From an uncultured Clostridia bacterium (GTDB lineage Bacteria > Bacillota > Clostridia > TANB77 > CAG-508), in assembly GCA_934119935.1 (NCBI GenBank), contig CAKOSX010000008.1, positions 1 to 64,000 on the forward strand: 64,000 bases of DNA. The letters run 5' to 3'. Below, in pieces: positions 42,287-51,554 of the stretch. Numbering within the stretch: the first letter of the stretch is position 1; each line of letters begins with the position of its first letter. The notes below the pieces were generated by a model. It saw only the letters and a program-made list of their open reading frames with translations. It searched no databases and was not told where the DNA came from. Position numbers and translations under genes: made by a program.

Positions 42287-42337
42287 AAAAGGTTTTAGTA
42301 TATTTTCTGCCTTATTCAGCACATACTAAAACCTTTT
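42287..42337 (-). terminator. terminator after ABC permease gene
   Basis: AAAAGGTTTTAGTAT / ATACTAAAACCTTTT stem with a TTTTTT run on the minus strand, directly after the gene ending at 42341. Confidence 0.85.
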
Positions 42338-42340
42338 CTT

Positions 42341-43114
42341 TTACAATTCTTCTGCAAATCTTCTTTCTAATTTTTTAAATACAAAATATCCAACAATGCA
42401 AAGAACTATTCCCATTATAAATGCAATTAGCAATCCTCTAAAATCTGGCATTGTTTTACTATAGAATATAGCTCTATAGCCATCTATTAAGTATGACATT
42501 GGATTTAATCTTAATAGCCATCTAAAGTTTGCTGGTACAGCCTCCATAGAATATACGATTGGTGTTGCATAAAATAACAATTGCATAAATACACCTAGTA
42601 AGTGTAATAAATCTCTAAAGTATACTGTTAAACTACTTACAAGAAGTGATATTCCTATAGATACAATGAATTGTATTGCAAGTATTAAGAAATACCATAA
42701 TATATTCCATGATAATCCGATTCCACCAAAAATAACAAATCCTAGTATGATTATTGTCGCAATTAAAAAGTTTACTCCTTCACTTGCAACAAGTGATATT
42801 GGCAGAATTTCTCGTGGAAAATACACTTTTTTTATAATATTGCCATTATCAACCATTACAGCTGCTCCTCTTATAACAACATTATAAAAATATTGCCACG
42901 GAATTAAACCACAACACAAGTAAACAGCATAATTCTCAATATTACTTTTTAATATTACTTGGAAAACTAATGCATATACAGCAATTTGAAGTAGTGGATT
43001 TAAAAAAGACCATAACACGCCTAAAAATGAGTGTTTATATTTTCCACCTACATCTTTTGTTATATTTGTTTTTAATAGTTCTCTATATGCGTACAAATCC
43101 TTTATTATGTTCAT
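42341..43114 (-). CDS. polysaccharide ABC exporter permease (TagG/Wzm-like)
   Basis: A 257-residue ABC-2-type permease with six membrane helices. KHSFLGVLWSFLNPLLQI near 27 and LNPMSYLIDGYRAIFY near 205 are typical of exporters for teichoic acids or O-antigens (TagG, Wzm). Its start follows the ATPase gene directly, with AAGGAG inside that gene's end, so both are made together. Exports the completed lipid-linked glycan. Confidence 0.92.
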   Translation of the reverse strand: MNIIKDLYAYRELLKTNITKDVGGKYKHSFLGVLWSFLNPLLQIAVYALVFQVILKSNIENYAVYLCCGLIPWQYFYNVVIRGAAVMVDNGNIIKKVYFPREILPISLVASEGVNFLIATIIILGFVIFGGIGLSWNILWYFLILAIQFIVSIGISLLVSSLTVYFRDLLHLLGVFMQLLFYATPIVYSMEAVPANFRWLLRLNPMSYLIDGYRAIFYSKTMPDFRGLLIAFIMGIVLCIVGYFVFKKLERRFAEEL

Positions 43115-43858
43115 TTACAAAGTCTCCTTCAAATATTCTTCTATTACATCATCTGGTTTTCCATCCATTTTTACGACTCCGTCGCATAACCATACTGCTC
43201 TAGTACAAAATTCTTTTACTGTTCCCATACTATGAGTTACAAATACCATTGTTTTTCCTTGAGCCTTTAATTCTTTCATTTTTGCAATACATTTTTCTTG
43301 GAAATGTTGATCTCCAACAGCTAAGATTTCATCAACTAGTAGTATGTCCGCATCAACATTAATAGCAACTGCAAATGCAAGCCTCATATACATTCCAGAC
43401 GAATATGTTCTTACAGGGTTATCTATATAAGAACCCAATTCTGAAAATTCTATAATATCATTAAGCCTTTCATCTATTTGCTTTCTTGTTAATCCAAATA
43501 TTGATGCATTAAAATATATGTTTTCCCTTCCAGAGAAATCAGGGTGAAATCCTGCACCAAGTTCCAATAATGAAGTTAGTTTTCCATGAGTTTCAATCTT
43601 TCCTTTATTTGGATAAATTATTTTTGTCATTAATTTAAGCAAGGTAGATTTTCCACTTCCATTAACACCTATTAGTGCAACAGCCTCACCATTTTTTATG
43701 GTAAGATTTATGTCTTTTAATACTTCTCTTTTTTCTTTTCTATTTCTGTTCCAAAATAATAATTTTTCTTTTAAACTATTTGCCTTGTCCATATAAATAT
43801 TGAATGTTTTATATACATGGTCGACAACAATTCTATTTTCTTGTTCAGCTTTTGACAT
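43115..43858 (-). CDS. polysaccharide ABC exporter ATPase (TagH/Wzt-like)
   Basis: A 247-residue ATPase: Walker A GVNGSGKS (64-71), the family-typical ELGAGFHPDFSGRENIY near 105, signature YSSGMYMRLAFA near 150, Walker B ILLVDEILAVGD near 170. It lacks the C-terminal glycan-binding domain of long Wzt proteins and so resembles short forms. The start is placed at 43858: an ATG at 43894 overlaps the -10 box of a perfect promoter and cannot be used from that transcript. Confidence 0.92.
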   Translation of the reverse strand: MSKAEQENRIVVDHVYKTFNIYMDKANSLKEKLLFWNRNRKEKREVLKDINLTIKNGEAVALIGVNGSGKSTLLKLMTKIIYPNKGKIETHGKLTSLLELGAGFHPDFSGRENIYFNASIFGLTRKQIDERLNDIIEFSELGSYIDNPVRTYSSGMYMRLAFAVAINVDADILLVDEILAVGDQHFQEKCIAKMKELKAQGKTMVFVTHSMGTVKEFCTRAVWLCDGVVKMDGKPDDVIEEYLKETL

Positions 43859-43892
43859 CTTACTTTTGCCTTTCTTTTTATTTTTCGATATC

Positions 43893-43921
43893 ATTATATT
43901 ATATAATGTTTATATTGTCAA
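43893..43921 (-). promoter_or_regulatory. consensus promoter of ABC exporter operon
   Basis: TTGACA (43916-43921, minus strand) and TATAAT (43893-43898) with a 17-base spacer, ahead of the exporter genes at 43115-43858 and 42341-43114. It decides the ATPase start codon. Confidence 0.88.
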
Positions 43922-43939
43922 AATTTTTAGCTATTCATT

Positions 43940-44800
43940 TTAATGTTTTCTATTTTTCTTCCTTGTAAGCAACATAAAAATTACAATTACAGCCAATACC
44001 ATTATTACACAAATAGCTGTTTTATTATCTTTTTTGTCTGTCGGAATATTAGAAGTTTCTCGACTGCTTTCTCTTATAACATCTATTTTGTAAGATACTG
44101 TTTCAGTTTTGCCTTCTTTCGATACAGTTATAATAATAGTATTTTTTCCATCTTTTAGGTTTTCATTTCCTTCTACTGTAATTTTAGCATTTTCATTTAA
44201 ACATGATGTATCAACATCAATTTTTGAAGCACCATTATATATTTTTGCAGTATAACTAAATACGTTTTCAGAAAATGATGGTGATAATTCAACTCCATCT
44301 TTATTTCCGTTTTGATCAACAGTATTTAGTTTTATAGAAGAAAGTCTTAGAGTTTCATCTTGAATTTTTCTAGTTACTTTTATGAAATAAGTTCTTACAG
44401 TTCCATTTTCTGCAGACACGTCAACTCTTAAGTTATTTTCTCCTGTCTGAAGTTTTATATTCCCAGTACCTGTAATGTTTGCTCTTTCATCATCAGCAGT
44501 TGCTTTTATAGTTACATTATCTTCTTCTGTATCTGAATCTAATGTATATTCTTGAATTTGTTTATCAAATTCAGGTAATAATCTATATCCTTCTACTTCC
44601 AATGATGAAAGATAGTTATTACTTGATTTATTAGCATTTTCACTTTCTGCCTTTTGTTGATTCGTAAGTTGTTCGTTTGCAAGTGTATCTGACATTTCAT
44701 CTGTTAAATCTGCCATTCCTGCATATGATTTATTCATTGTTATCATTATCACCAATAGGACCATCAATGCTATAACTACCTTTATTTTACTTTTCTTCAT
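43940..44800 (-). CDS. exported protein with cadherin-like beta-sandwich domains and C-terminal anchor
   Basis: A 286-residue surface protein: signal peptide (residues 1-27), a Gln/Asn-rich linker, two cadherin-like (Cadherin-like_beta) domains (about 66-145 and 150-240) recognisable by YLSSLEVEGYRLLPEFDKQI, IKLQTGENNLRVDVSAENG and the paralogous LKDGKNTIIITVSKEG, then a Ser/Thr linker and a C-terminal helix followed by RKKNRKH. It is probably membrane-tethered outside the cell. The ATG at 44800 follows GAGGAGAGG. Between exporter and autolysin genes, it may be a wall-associated partner. Confidence 0.78.
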   Translation of the reverse strand: MKKSKIKVVIALMVLLVIMITMNKSYAGMADLTDEMSDTLANEQLTNQQKAESENANKSSNNYLSSLEVEGYRLLPEFDKQIQEYTLDSDTEEDNVTIKATADDERANITGTGNIKLQTGENNLRVDVSAENGTVRTYFIKVTRKIQDETLRLSSIKLNTVDQNGNKDGVELSPSFSENVFSYTAKIYNGASKIDVDTSCLNENAKITVEGNENLKDGKNTIIITVSKEGKTETVSYKIDVIRESSRETSNIPTDKKDNKTAICVIMVLAVIVIFMLLTRKKNRKH

Positions 44801-44823
44801 ATTTTTTCCTCTCCTCAAGGTAT

Positions 44824-44871
44824 AAAGTAGGCTGGAAATAATTTAATTATATTCAGCCTTTTTTATACTTT
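44824..44871. terminator. hairpin between autolysin and cadherin-like gene
   Basis: GGCTG (44830-44834) pairs with CAGCC (44854-44858), with further AAAGTA/TACTTT pairing outside. The T6 run follows on the plus strand, so it is a better terminator for plus-strand transcripts; on the minus strand it may act as an attenuator. Confidence 0.5.
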
Positions 44872-44877
44872 ATAAAT

Positions 44878-47652
44878 TTATCTTAAATATTTGCTTGGTA
44901 TAAATGCTTGTCTTCCATCTGAAATTATTATTCTATACCAATCATAACCATTTATATTTTTATAAGTAGAATTGTCTATTACAGTTACTTCTGCATTTTC
45001 AGCTAATGCTGTAAGCTTTGCGACATCGGTACTTGGTCCAATTCTCACGTTACATCCATATCCGTCATTAGTTTTTACATTTGCTTTATAGTCACAGGTT
45101 TTAACATCATCTATTTGTTTTAAATATTTTCCAGATATATAGCCTATAGTTCCATCTGGTGTGACTACTTTCTGCCAATCTGAATTTATACCTCTTTCGA
45201 TTGATAAGAAAACTGTTCCTTTGTCTGTAATTGTTTTAATTATATTTGAAGAAGTACTTGGTCCAGATCTTAATAATACGTTTGTTCCTGTCGTTTCAAC
45301 ATTTATAGGATATGTTTCTGAGCTAGCAGATGGTAGTGGCGTTACTGTTTTATCCATCTCTTCGTACACTGGAATTATGAAAGTAAATTCTGAATCTAAT
45401 TTACCTGTATTTTTATACATGCTTTGCAATGTTTGTGCTTCACTATAAGCTCCCATTAAGTTTTGCATATATTGATGAGTATATAACGAAGTTCCATTTG
45501 TAGAGTCTATATCAAATCTATTTTGATATAATGTGTTTTGATAGTTTTCAAGCCAGTTGTCCTTACAGAACCCAATTCCGCCTTCTAGGGCTTTTTGCAT
45601 TGTATCCCAACCTTCTTTTTTTGCTCTAGCTAAGGCATTTGCATAAATTTGCGCCCATCCAGTTCCATTTGCACTAATGTTGAATGGATTATAATACGTT
45701 TTTCCATCTCCACCATCCATGCCTCTTCCAATTTGCGTTCCATTGCTTCCTTGTTCTTGAATTAGTCTTGCAATTATGTAATATGGGTTAACATTTGTGT
45801 TTCTACATGCTTTTTCTATATCGTCTGCATATTTTTCTAAATATGTATCTTTAACTTTAGCCTTTATTCCTTCTAGTGTGCAAGCTTCATCTAAATATTC
45901 ATTTACATCTTGGAATTGAAATATATTTACTTCATCAAAAAAGTTTCTTGGGTCCATGTAATATGCTATAGCCTTTTCGGAAGCACAATACCAGCCACTA
46001 TCATATAGTTGTGTTCCACAAGTTGAACATACCCATTCTCCGCTATTTGATGTTTCAACTAAGTTTCTTCCATGAACTTCTGCTTCTCCTGCAACTGCAC
46101 TATCAAATTTTAGTCCTGTATATAGGAATTTTACATTCCAATTTGGATGAGAGGCTAATAATTTTTCGAGTGTTGCTTTATATCCGGGATATTTATTATC
46201 ATCTATGTCTACAACAATTTTCGAATCAGTTATTGTAAATTTTTGTGCAACTCTTCCTGAATAATTTTGAATTGTTAAATTAGCACCTTCTTTAACTTCT
46301 TCATTCTCAACAGTCATATATAATTCACTATTTTTAGAAATTATGTAATATTCTCCATTTCCAGCTTCTTTTATAATCCATTTTTGTGCATCAGAGCCGT
46401 TGTTAGCATATTGGGTAATTTTAGTTCCAATTATAGTTGTTCCATTCGAAAGTTCTATCGATGTATTTGCATGTGTTGCAGTTATTGTGTAATATCCATC
46501 ACCAACATATTTTATATTAAATTTTTGGTTTGCAGTTTTACCATTTTTCCAAAGTTCAATCTTTTCACCATTATCTTTACAGCTATGAGGAATATCTATT
46601 ACAAGCCTTGTATTTGCAACCGAAGCAATAGTATAAGTTCCATCTTCTAATGTTTTTGTACCTTTCATTGCAGTTGGAACAGTAAACTTAAACTTTTGGC
46701 TTGAAGAATTATTTAATTTTGATGTTACTATCTTTCCATTATCTACTGTTAAGTATAATCCATTGCATTTTGAAATTATGTAATAATATCCGTCTCCTGC
46801 ATCCCTAATTACCCATTGTTGGTTATTTCCACCATGGTACTCCCATTGGTCAACAGTTGCACCATTTTGTTTTGAGCTTCCTGCAACATCAATATATTTT
46901 CCAGAATGCATTACAGATATTGTATAATAACCGTCATTTCTATATTTTATATTAAATTTTTGGTTGGCTGTAGATGAGTTTTCCCATACCCCAATATTTG
47001 TGCCATCTTGAGTAGAGCTTCCACCTATATCAACAACCTTTGATGTATCTCCAGCAGTTTGTATTTGATAAGTTCCATCATTTATTGTTTTAGTTCCTGT
47101 GGGTGTTTCTTCTCCCTCTTTTACAAATTTAAATTTTTGATTATTGCATCCATTTTTATCCCAGACTTGTACTGTTGAACCATCATGTGCATCAGAATGA
47201 GGTATATCTAGGTATAAGCCATTACTTTTAGAAATTATATTGAAATAGCCATTTCCAGCATCTTTTATAATCCACTTTTGGTTATTTCCACCATGGTATT
47301 CATATTGTAGAACTCGTGCTCCCGGTTTTTTTGAATTATTGGCAACATCAATAAATTTTCCAGAATGTACAGGTGAAATAGTATAACACCCATCCCCTAT
47401 GTATTTAAGTGTAAACTTCTGGTTTTTAGTTCCTCCACCTGTCCATAATTCCACCTTAGCATCATTTGTTTTTAAGCTGCTGTAAATATCAAACACAAAT
47501 TTCTCGTTTAGAGCAGATTTTATAGTGTATACTCCATCTTCAAGAGTTTGATTTGCATCAGTCGCAAAAGTAGTATTGCTGATGTTAAGAGTCCCAAAAA
47601 ACACGCTAAGCAATACTACTATTTTTATAATATTTAAAATTTTTCTCTTCAT
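44878..47652 (-). CDS. secreted ricin-lectin/glucosaminidase/SH3 autolysin
   Basis: A 924-residue secreted modular protein. After the signal peptide (about 1-30) come three ricin-B-type lectin domains (about 35-175, 180-325, 330-475; repeated NNQKW/NQKF and GGNNQ elements). A glucosaminidase domain follows (about 490-760; HPNWNVKFLYTGL, KAIAYYMDPRNFF, ARLIQEQGSNG with the catalytic Glu), then two bacterial SH3 domains. It should hydrolyse peptidoglycan glycan strands while binding carbohydrate. An unusual CSTCG ... WYC cysteine cluster is inserted just before the helix KAIAYYMD. The ATG at 47652 follows AGGAGA. Confidence 0.9.
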   Translation of the reverse strand: MKRKILNIIKIVVLLSVFFGTLNISNTTFATDANQTLEDGVYTIKSALNEKFVFDIYSSLKTNDAKVELWTGGGTKNQKFTLKYIGDGCYTISPVHSGKFIDVANNSKKPGARVLQYEYHGGNNQKWIIKDAGNGYFNIISKSNGLYLDIPHSDAHDGSTVQVWDKNGCNNQKFKFVKEGEETPTGTKTINDGTYQIQTAGDTSKVVDIGGSSTQDGTNIGVWENSSTANQKFNIKYRNDGYYTISVMHSGKYIDVAGSSKQNGATVDQWEYHGGNNQQWVIRDAGDGYYYIISKCNGLYLTVDNGKIVTSKLNNSSSQKFKFTVPTAMKGTKTLEDGTYTIASVANTRLVIDIPHSCKDNGEKIELWKNGKTANQKFNIKYVGDGYYTITATHANTSIELSNGTTIIGTKITQYANNGSDAQKWIIKEAGNGEYYIISKNSELYMTVENEEVKEGANLTIQNYSGRVAQKFTITDSKIVVDIDDNKYPGYKATLEKLLASHPNWNVKFLYTGLKFDSAVAGEAEVHGRNLVETSNSGEWVCSTCGTQLYDSGWYCASEKAIAYYMDPRNFFDEVNIFQFQDVNEYLDEACTLEGIKAKVKDTYLEKYADDIEKACRNTNVNPYYIIARLIQEQGSNGTQIGRGMDGGDGKTYYNPFNISANGTGWAQIYANALARAKKEGWDTMQKALEGGIGFCKDNWLENYQNTLYQNRFDIDSTNGTSLYTHQYMQNLMGAYSEAQTLQSMYKNTGKLDSEFTFIIPVYEEMDKTVTPLPSASSETYPINVETTGTNVLLRSGPSTSSNIIKTITDKGTVFLSIERGINSDWQKVVTPDGTIGYISGKYLKQIDDVKTCDYKANVKTNDGYGCNVRIGPSTDVAKLTALAENAEVTVIDNSTYKNINGYDWYRIIISDGRQAFIPSKYLR

Positions 47653-47814
47653 AGTTTTATCTTCTCCTGTTCTTAAACTTTTTGTCACAAAAACAAATTT
47701 TTTATCTAATTTTGTCTCTTTTATTTTAACATAAATTTAAGAATTAGAGAATAGTTTTTTATATTTTTCTATAACTTTTTTCTGGTAAAAATTCTTTTCT
47801 TGGTAATTGAATTT

Positions 47815-48759
47815 TTATTTTTTCAAATTTTCAATTTGTTCATATCTTAACAAATTTAATTCATAATTTTCCCTGTGTTGTCTTGTTATTGTATCTAATA
47901 TAATTGCACATTGGAAGGCAACAGCGGACAATCCCATAAAGCCTGTTGCAAGTATTGCAGAAGGCACCTTAGTAATAAAGTGTGTGTTAAAGAATTCAAC
48001 AAGTACTGGTACTCCAACAGCAAGTCCCAATATAAAGAATATTAAGGCAATAGCTCCAAAAAATTTAAATGGTTTATAATCCTTAAACATTCTTCCAATT
48101 GTTTTTACAACTTTTATACCATCACTTATAGTGTTTAATTTTGAAGAGCTTCCCTCCGGTCTGTCTCTATAAATTATAGGAATTTCTTTTATAATATATT
48201 TTTTATCCAAGGCATATAAAGACATCTCTGTTTCTATCTCAAATTTAGGACTAAGAACAGGCATGTTTTTCACAAATCTCTTGTTAAATACTCTATATCC
48301 TGTCATAATGTCTTTTAAATCTGTCTTAAATAACACATTTATAGATTTCTTTACTAGATTATTACCTAATTCGTGGAATGGTCTCTTGTTTTCCTTTTGA
48401 TATGTTCCATTTGAAAGTCTATCTCCTATTGCCATATCAGCCTCACCATTTCTTACAGGTTCAATCAATTTGTGGACAAATTCAGCAGGGTATGTGTCGT
48501 CTCCATCAACCATTACATATATATCTGCTTCAATATCTCTAAATTGACTTCTTACTACATTTCCTTTTCCTTGTTTGTATTCATCTACAACTATTGCACC
48601 ATTTTTCACAGCAATTTCTCTTGTTCTATCTTTAGAATTGTTGTTGTAAACATATATATCGGCTTCTGGTAATTCTTTTTTGAAATCTTTTATTACCTTT
48701 TCGATTGTTAGTTCTTCATTATAACAAGGTATTAGTACTGCTATTTTTTCCATCTTCAT
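47815..48759 (-). CDS. GT2 glycosyltransferase with C-terminal membrane helices
   Basis: A 314-residue GT2 enzyme of the DPM1/GtrB type: LIPCYNEELTIEKVI near 9, YVYNNNSKDRT near 36, VMVDGDDTYPAEFV near 84, TGYRVFNKR near 154, and two membrane helices (about 228-250 and 262-285). It probably attaches a sugar to undecaprenyl phosphate. It overlaps the end of the DUF6020 gene by about 40 bases, indicating translational coupling, and that protein is the likely user of its product. Confidence 0.87.
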   Translation of the reverse strand: MKMEKIAVLIPCYNEELTIEKVIKDFKKELPEADIYVYNNNSKDRTREIAVKNGAIVVDEYKQGKGNVVRSQFRDIEADIYVMVDGDDTYPAEFVHKLIEPVRNGEADMAIGDRLSNGTYQKENKRPFHELGNNLVKKSINVLFKTDLKDIMTGYRVFNKRFVKNMPVLSPKFEIETEMSLYALDKKYIIKEIPIIYRDRPEGSSSKLNTISDGIKVVKTIGRMFKDYKPFKFFGAIALIFFILGLAVGVPVLVEFFNTHFITKVPSAILATGFMGLSAVAFQCAIILDTITRQHRENYELNLLRYEQIENLKK

Positions 48760-50509
48760 TATTCCCTTCCTTTATAAAATTCATTCCAAGATATACTGGT
48801 AATGCTAAGAATATTGGATATGCATATCTGTATTCACAATAAGCAGGTGAAGCAATAAGCGTTAGCCATAATATAAATGTTGGCAAATATACTAGCAAAT
48901 ATTTATATTTTTTCTTATAAATGGTGTAACTTAATGCAATTACAGTAAGTAAAACTCCTGCTCCAATGCTAAATACAAATCCAAATACTGGTATTCCTCT
49001 TGCATCTATCAATTCATCTATCTGTTCAACCCATTTTCCTTCTATTAATGGTGTTTGTTTAATTCCCATGTTATGGTCCATAGTAATTCTACTAACCACC
49101 GAATTTCTTACCTCTGGATAATAATATCCATACGAATTTGATATAAATGCTTCTATATAATCCTTAGGATATTTTACGAATAATTTTAACCAGATCGATA
49201 TAAATTCAAATTTATTTTCCGAAAAATATTCGTTATTAAAATTAAACTTTACAGGATCTGATAATATAGGATTGTAGTCTTCCCACGCATTTTCTACAAT
49301 AAAATATTTATTTATTTTTTCTATTGTTTCTTCATCAATATCATTGTAATTATTTTTTACAGTTCTTGCTATTTGTTGTATTGGAACAGATAACATTTCT
49401 CCTACTGCTCCTTTTTCCACCTTGAGTATTTTAAATACCACTACATTGTAAGCCTCATATATAACAAGTATAGACATAAACATGATTAATAATTTTTTCC
49501 AATGTTTTCTTAGTACTATAAATATAAATGGTAAACTTAGTACAACAACATATAAACCATTATGTCTTAAAATCATTGTGAATATTGAAATTAGCACATA
49601 CCCTACCATGTTTCTTTTCTTAGCTAAAAATTCATCTGTATTAAATATTAGTTCTATGTTTTGTATTATAAACAAAGGCATTATTCCAGAGAATAATATA
49701 TCTTTCCACATTGTTATACTGTACATTCCATTTACTGGGTAGAACATGTAAAACAATAAAGTTATTAGCTGAACAAATGCTGGAACTTTTTTATTTCTTA
49801 AATATTTCAATACAAATGCTGCAAAAGTTGCCATTGTAAGCATAGAGAATATGCTATATAAAGCAATTCCTGTATTTATGTTTCCAGATAATTTTAATCC
49901 TAAATTTACGAATATTCCGATTATTGCCGTGTGTGTAATAGGATGATGGTCTTTTAGTGGCAATATTCCTATTGTTTGCTCTATTTGAGAATACGAATCC
50001 GATGTTACGATTCCAGGATAATATCTTAAAAAGAATGGCAAATATGATAAAAATATAAGTAAAATCGTGATTATAACAAGAAATACTTCATTCTTAAGTA
50101 ACTTTATATTTGATAAATCTTTTCCCAATATTGTAATATTTTCAGATTTTAACCTATTATTTTCAAATATATCATAGACCCATAAAATTATTATACCAAA
50201 CATTGTGAAATAGCCAATAAAATTTACTATAAGCCATTTATTTAAAATGTGGTCAAGAGTAAAATCTGTATTTATACTCTTTCCTATTATTTCTATTATC
50301 GTGTATATAAATGCTACAATTCCCGCTGTTATCATTTTTCTTTTTGTGTTCTTTGTTGATTCTAGTGTTTTCTTTATTACAAAATAGCAACTTGCAAATA
50401 TAAATACAAATATTATGTTATTGCCACTTATTAGAAAGTTATGCCATATACATATAGTAAGAATGCATGCAAGTATAAAAGATATAATATTGTTTTTGTA
50501 CTTTTTCAT
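48719..50509 (-). CDS. DUF6020 polytopic membrane protein (GT-C-like)
   Basis: A 596-residue protein with about 13 membrane helices. FLRYYPGIVTSDSYSQIEQ near 170, DHHPITHTAIIG near 195 and ITMWKDILFSG near 274 fit the DUF6020 family, considered GT-C glycosyltransferase-like (external Asp/His loop). Overlaps the following GT2 gene, a donor-transferase pair. C-terminal tail is cytoplasmic. Confidence 0.75.
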   Translation of the reverse strand: MKKYKNNIISFILACILTICIWHNFLISGNNIIFVFIFASCYFVIKKTLESTKNTKRKMITAGIVAFIYTIIEIIGKSINTDFTLDHILNKWLIVNFIGYFTMFGIIILWVYDIFENNRLKSENITILGKDLSNIKLLKNEVFLVIITILLIFLSYLPFFLRYYPGIVTSDSYSQIEQTIGILPLKDHHPITHTAIIGIFVNLGLKLSGNINTGIALYSIFSMLTMATFAAFVLKYLRNKKVPAFVQLITLLFYMFYPVNGMYSITMWKDILFSGIMPLFIIQNIELIFNTDEFLAKKRNMVGYVLISIFTMILRHNGLYVVVLSLPFIFIVLRKHWKKLLIMFMSILVIYEAYNVVVFKILKVEKGAVGEMLSVPIQQIARTVKNNYNDIDEETIEKINKYFIVENAWEDYNPILSDPVKFNFNNEYFSENKFEFISIWLKLFVKYPKDYIEAFISNSYGYYYPEVRNSVVSRITMDHNMGIKQTPLIEGKWVEQIDELIDARGIPVFGFVFSIGAGVLLTVIALSYTIYKKKYKYLLVYLPTFILWLTLIASPAYCEYRYAYPIFLALPVYLGMNFIKEGNNEDGKNSSTNTLL

Positions 50510-50578
50510 CTTCTCCTAGAGTTTTTTTAATCTCTTTCTCCTTATGTAATATTTAGGTTTTAAGGGTTACCCATACCC

Positions 50579-51535
50579 CTATATAATTTCTAAAATTTTT
50601 GAGTATATTTTATATGTTAATTTATTTACAGTTCTCATATATTTATTTTTACCAATATTTACAGTTTTTAAAATTACATTTTCTTTCCAGTTTGGAAAAT
50701 TTAAATTTAGTCTTTCCCAGCTTTCTGTTAGTAATTTTTCTCTAATTGTCTTATCCTTTATTTTGCACATTCTTTTCAAAGAACTGCATAGTAAATATCT
50801 TGCATAATTATATTCGAGTTCATCTCTATACTCTTCATAAATATTGTTCTTTTTATAAAATTCGATAACATTATCCAATACAGTAAATATCTCTGCCGTT
50901 CTTTCATTTTGAACATTTGCAATAGAACCTTCTCTTTGTACATAATGAATGAATGGCTTATCAACATAGGCAAATTTATTTATAAATGGTATAAGCTTAT
51001 AAGTAAATTCCACATCTTCATATCTTAATCCTTTTGGAAATTCTAAGTTATTATCTGTGATTAATTGTCTTTTAATCAGCTTATTCCATGCAACCACTCT
51101 AACAAAGCTAAGCATCTCTTTTTTATTTTTGTATGAATACTGCTTGTCCACCCTAATTTTATTAGGAAATTCCCATATAAAATCACATTCAACATAATCT
51201 GCATTTTCTTCCATTGCCTTATTGTACATTTCTTCATAAGCATTTTTTTCTATGTAATCATCTGAATCTAAAAAGGCAATAAAATCACCAGTTGCATATT
51301 TTAGCCCATAGTTTCTTGCATCTGATAGTCCACCATTTTCTTTTTCAACATAGATTACTCTGTCCTTGTTATTTTTTTCGTATTCTTTTGCTATGTTTCC
51401 AGAATTATCTTTAGAGCCATCATTTACAAGAATTATTTGAATATCTTCTAAAGTTTGACTAAGCAATGAATTAATGCACTTTTCTAGATATTTTTCTACA
51501 TTATAAATTGGAACAATTACACTTACTTTTGGCAT
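50579..51535 (-). CDS. GT2 glycosyltransferase
   Basis: A 318-residue GT-A enzyme: VSVIVPIYNVEKYLEKCINS at the start, LVNDGSKDNSG near 38, AFLDSDDYIEK near 90, GLRYEDVEFTYKL near 168. About 60% identical by eye to the next gene (51555-52499) over the first 110 residues, so the two arose by tandem duplication and then diverged in the acceptor-binding half. Cytoplasmic; sugar unknown. Starts after GGGATA. Confidence 0.87.
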   Translation of the reverse strand: MPKVSVIVPIYNVEKYLEKCINSLLSQTLEDIQIILVNDGSKDNSGNIAKEYEKNNKDRVIYVEKENGGLSDARNYGLKYATGDFIAFLDSDDYIEKNAYEEMYNKAMEENADYVECDFIWEFPNKIRVDKQYSYKNKKEMLSFVRVVAWNKLIKRQLITDNNLEFPKGLRYEDVEFTYKLIPFINKFAYVDKPFIHYVQREGSIANVQNERTAEIFTVLDNVIEFYKKNNIYEEYRDELEYNYARYLLCSSLKRMCKIKDKTIREKLLTESWERLNLNFPNWKENVILKTVNIGKNKYMRTVNKLTYKIYSKILEII

Positions 51536-51554
51536 TTTTATCCCTTTCCTAAAT

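Noticed and set aside
42287..42337. Terminator hairpin as a fourth copy of the hairpin element
   Set aside because: It has no GC-rich core; the loop is a short AT-rich stretch and the structure is a normal terminator.
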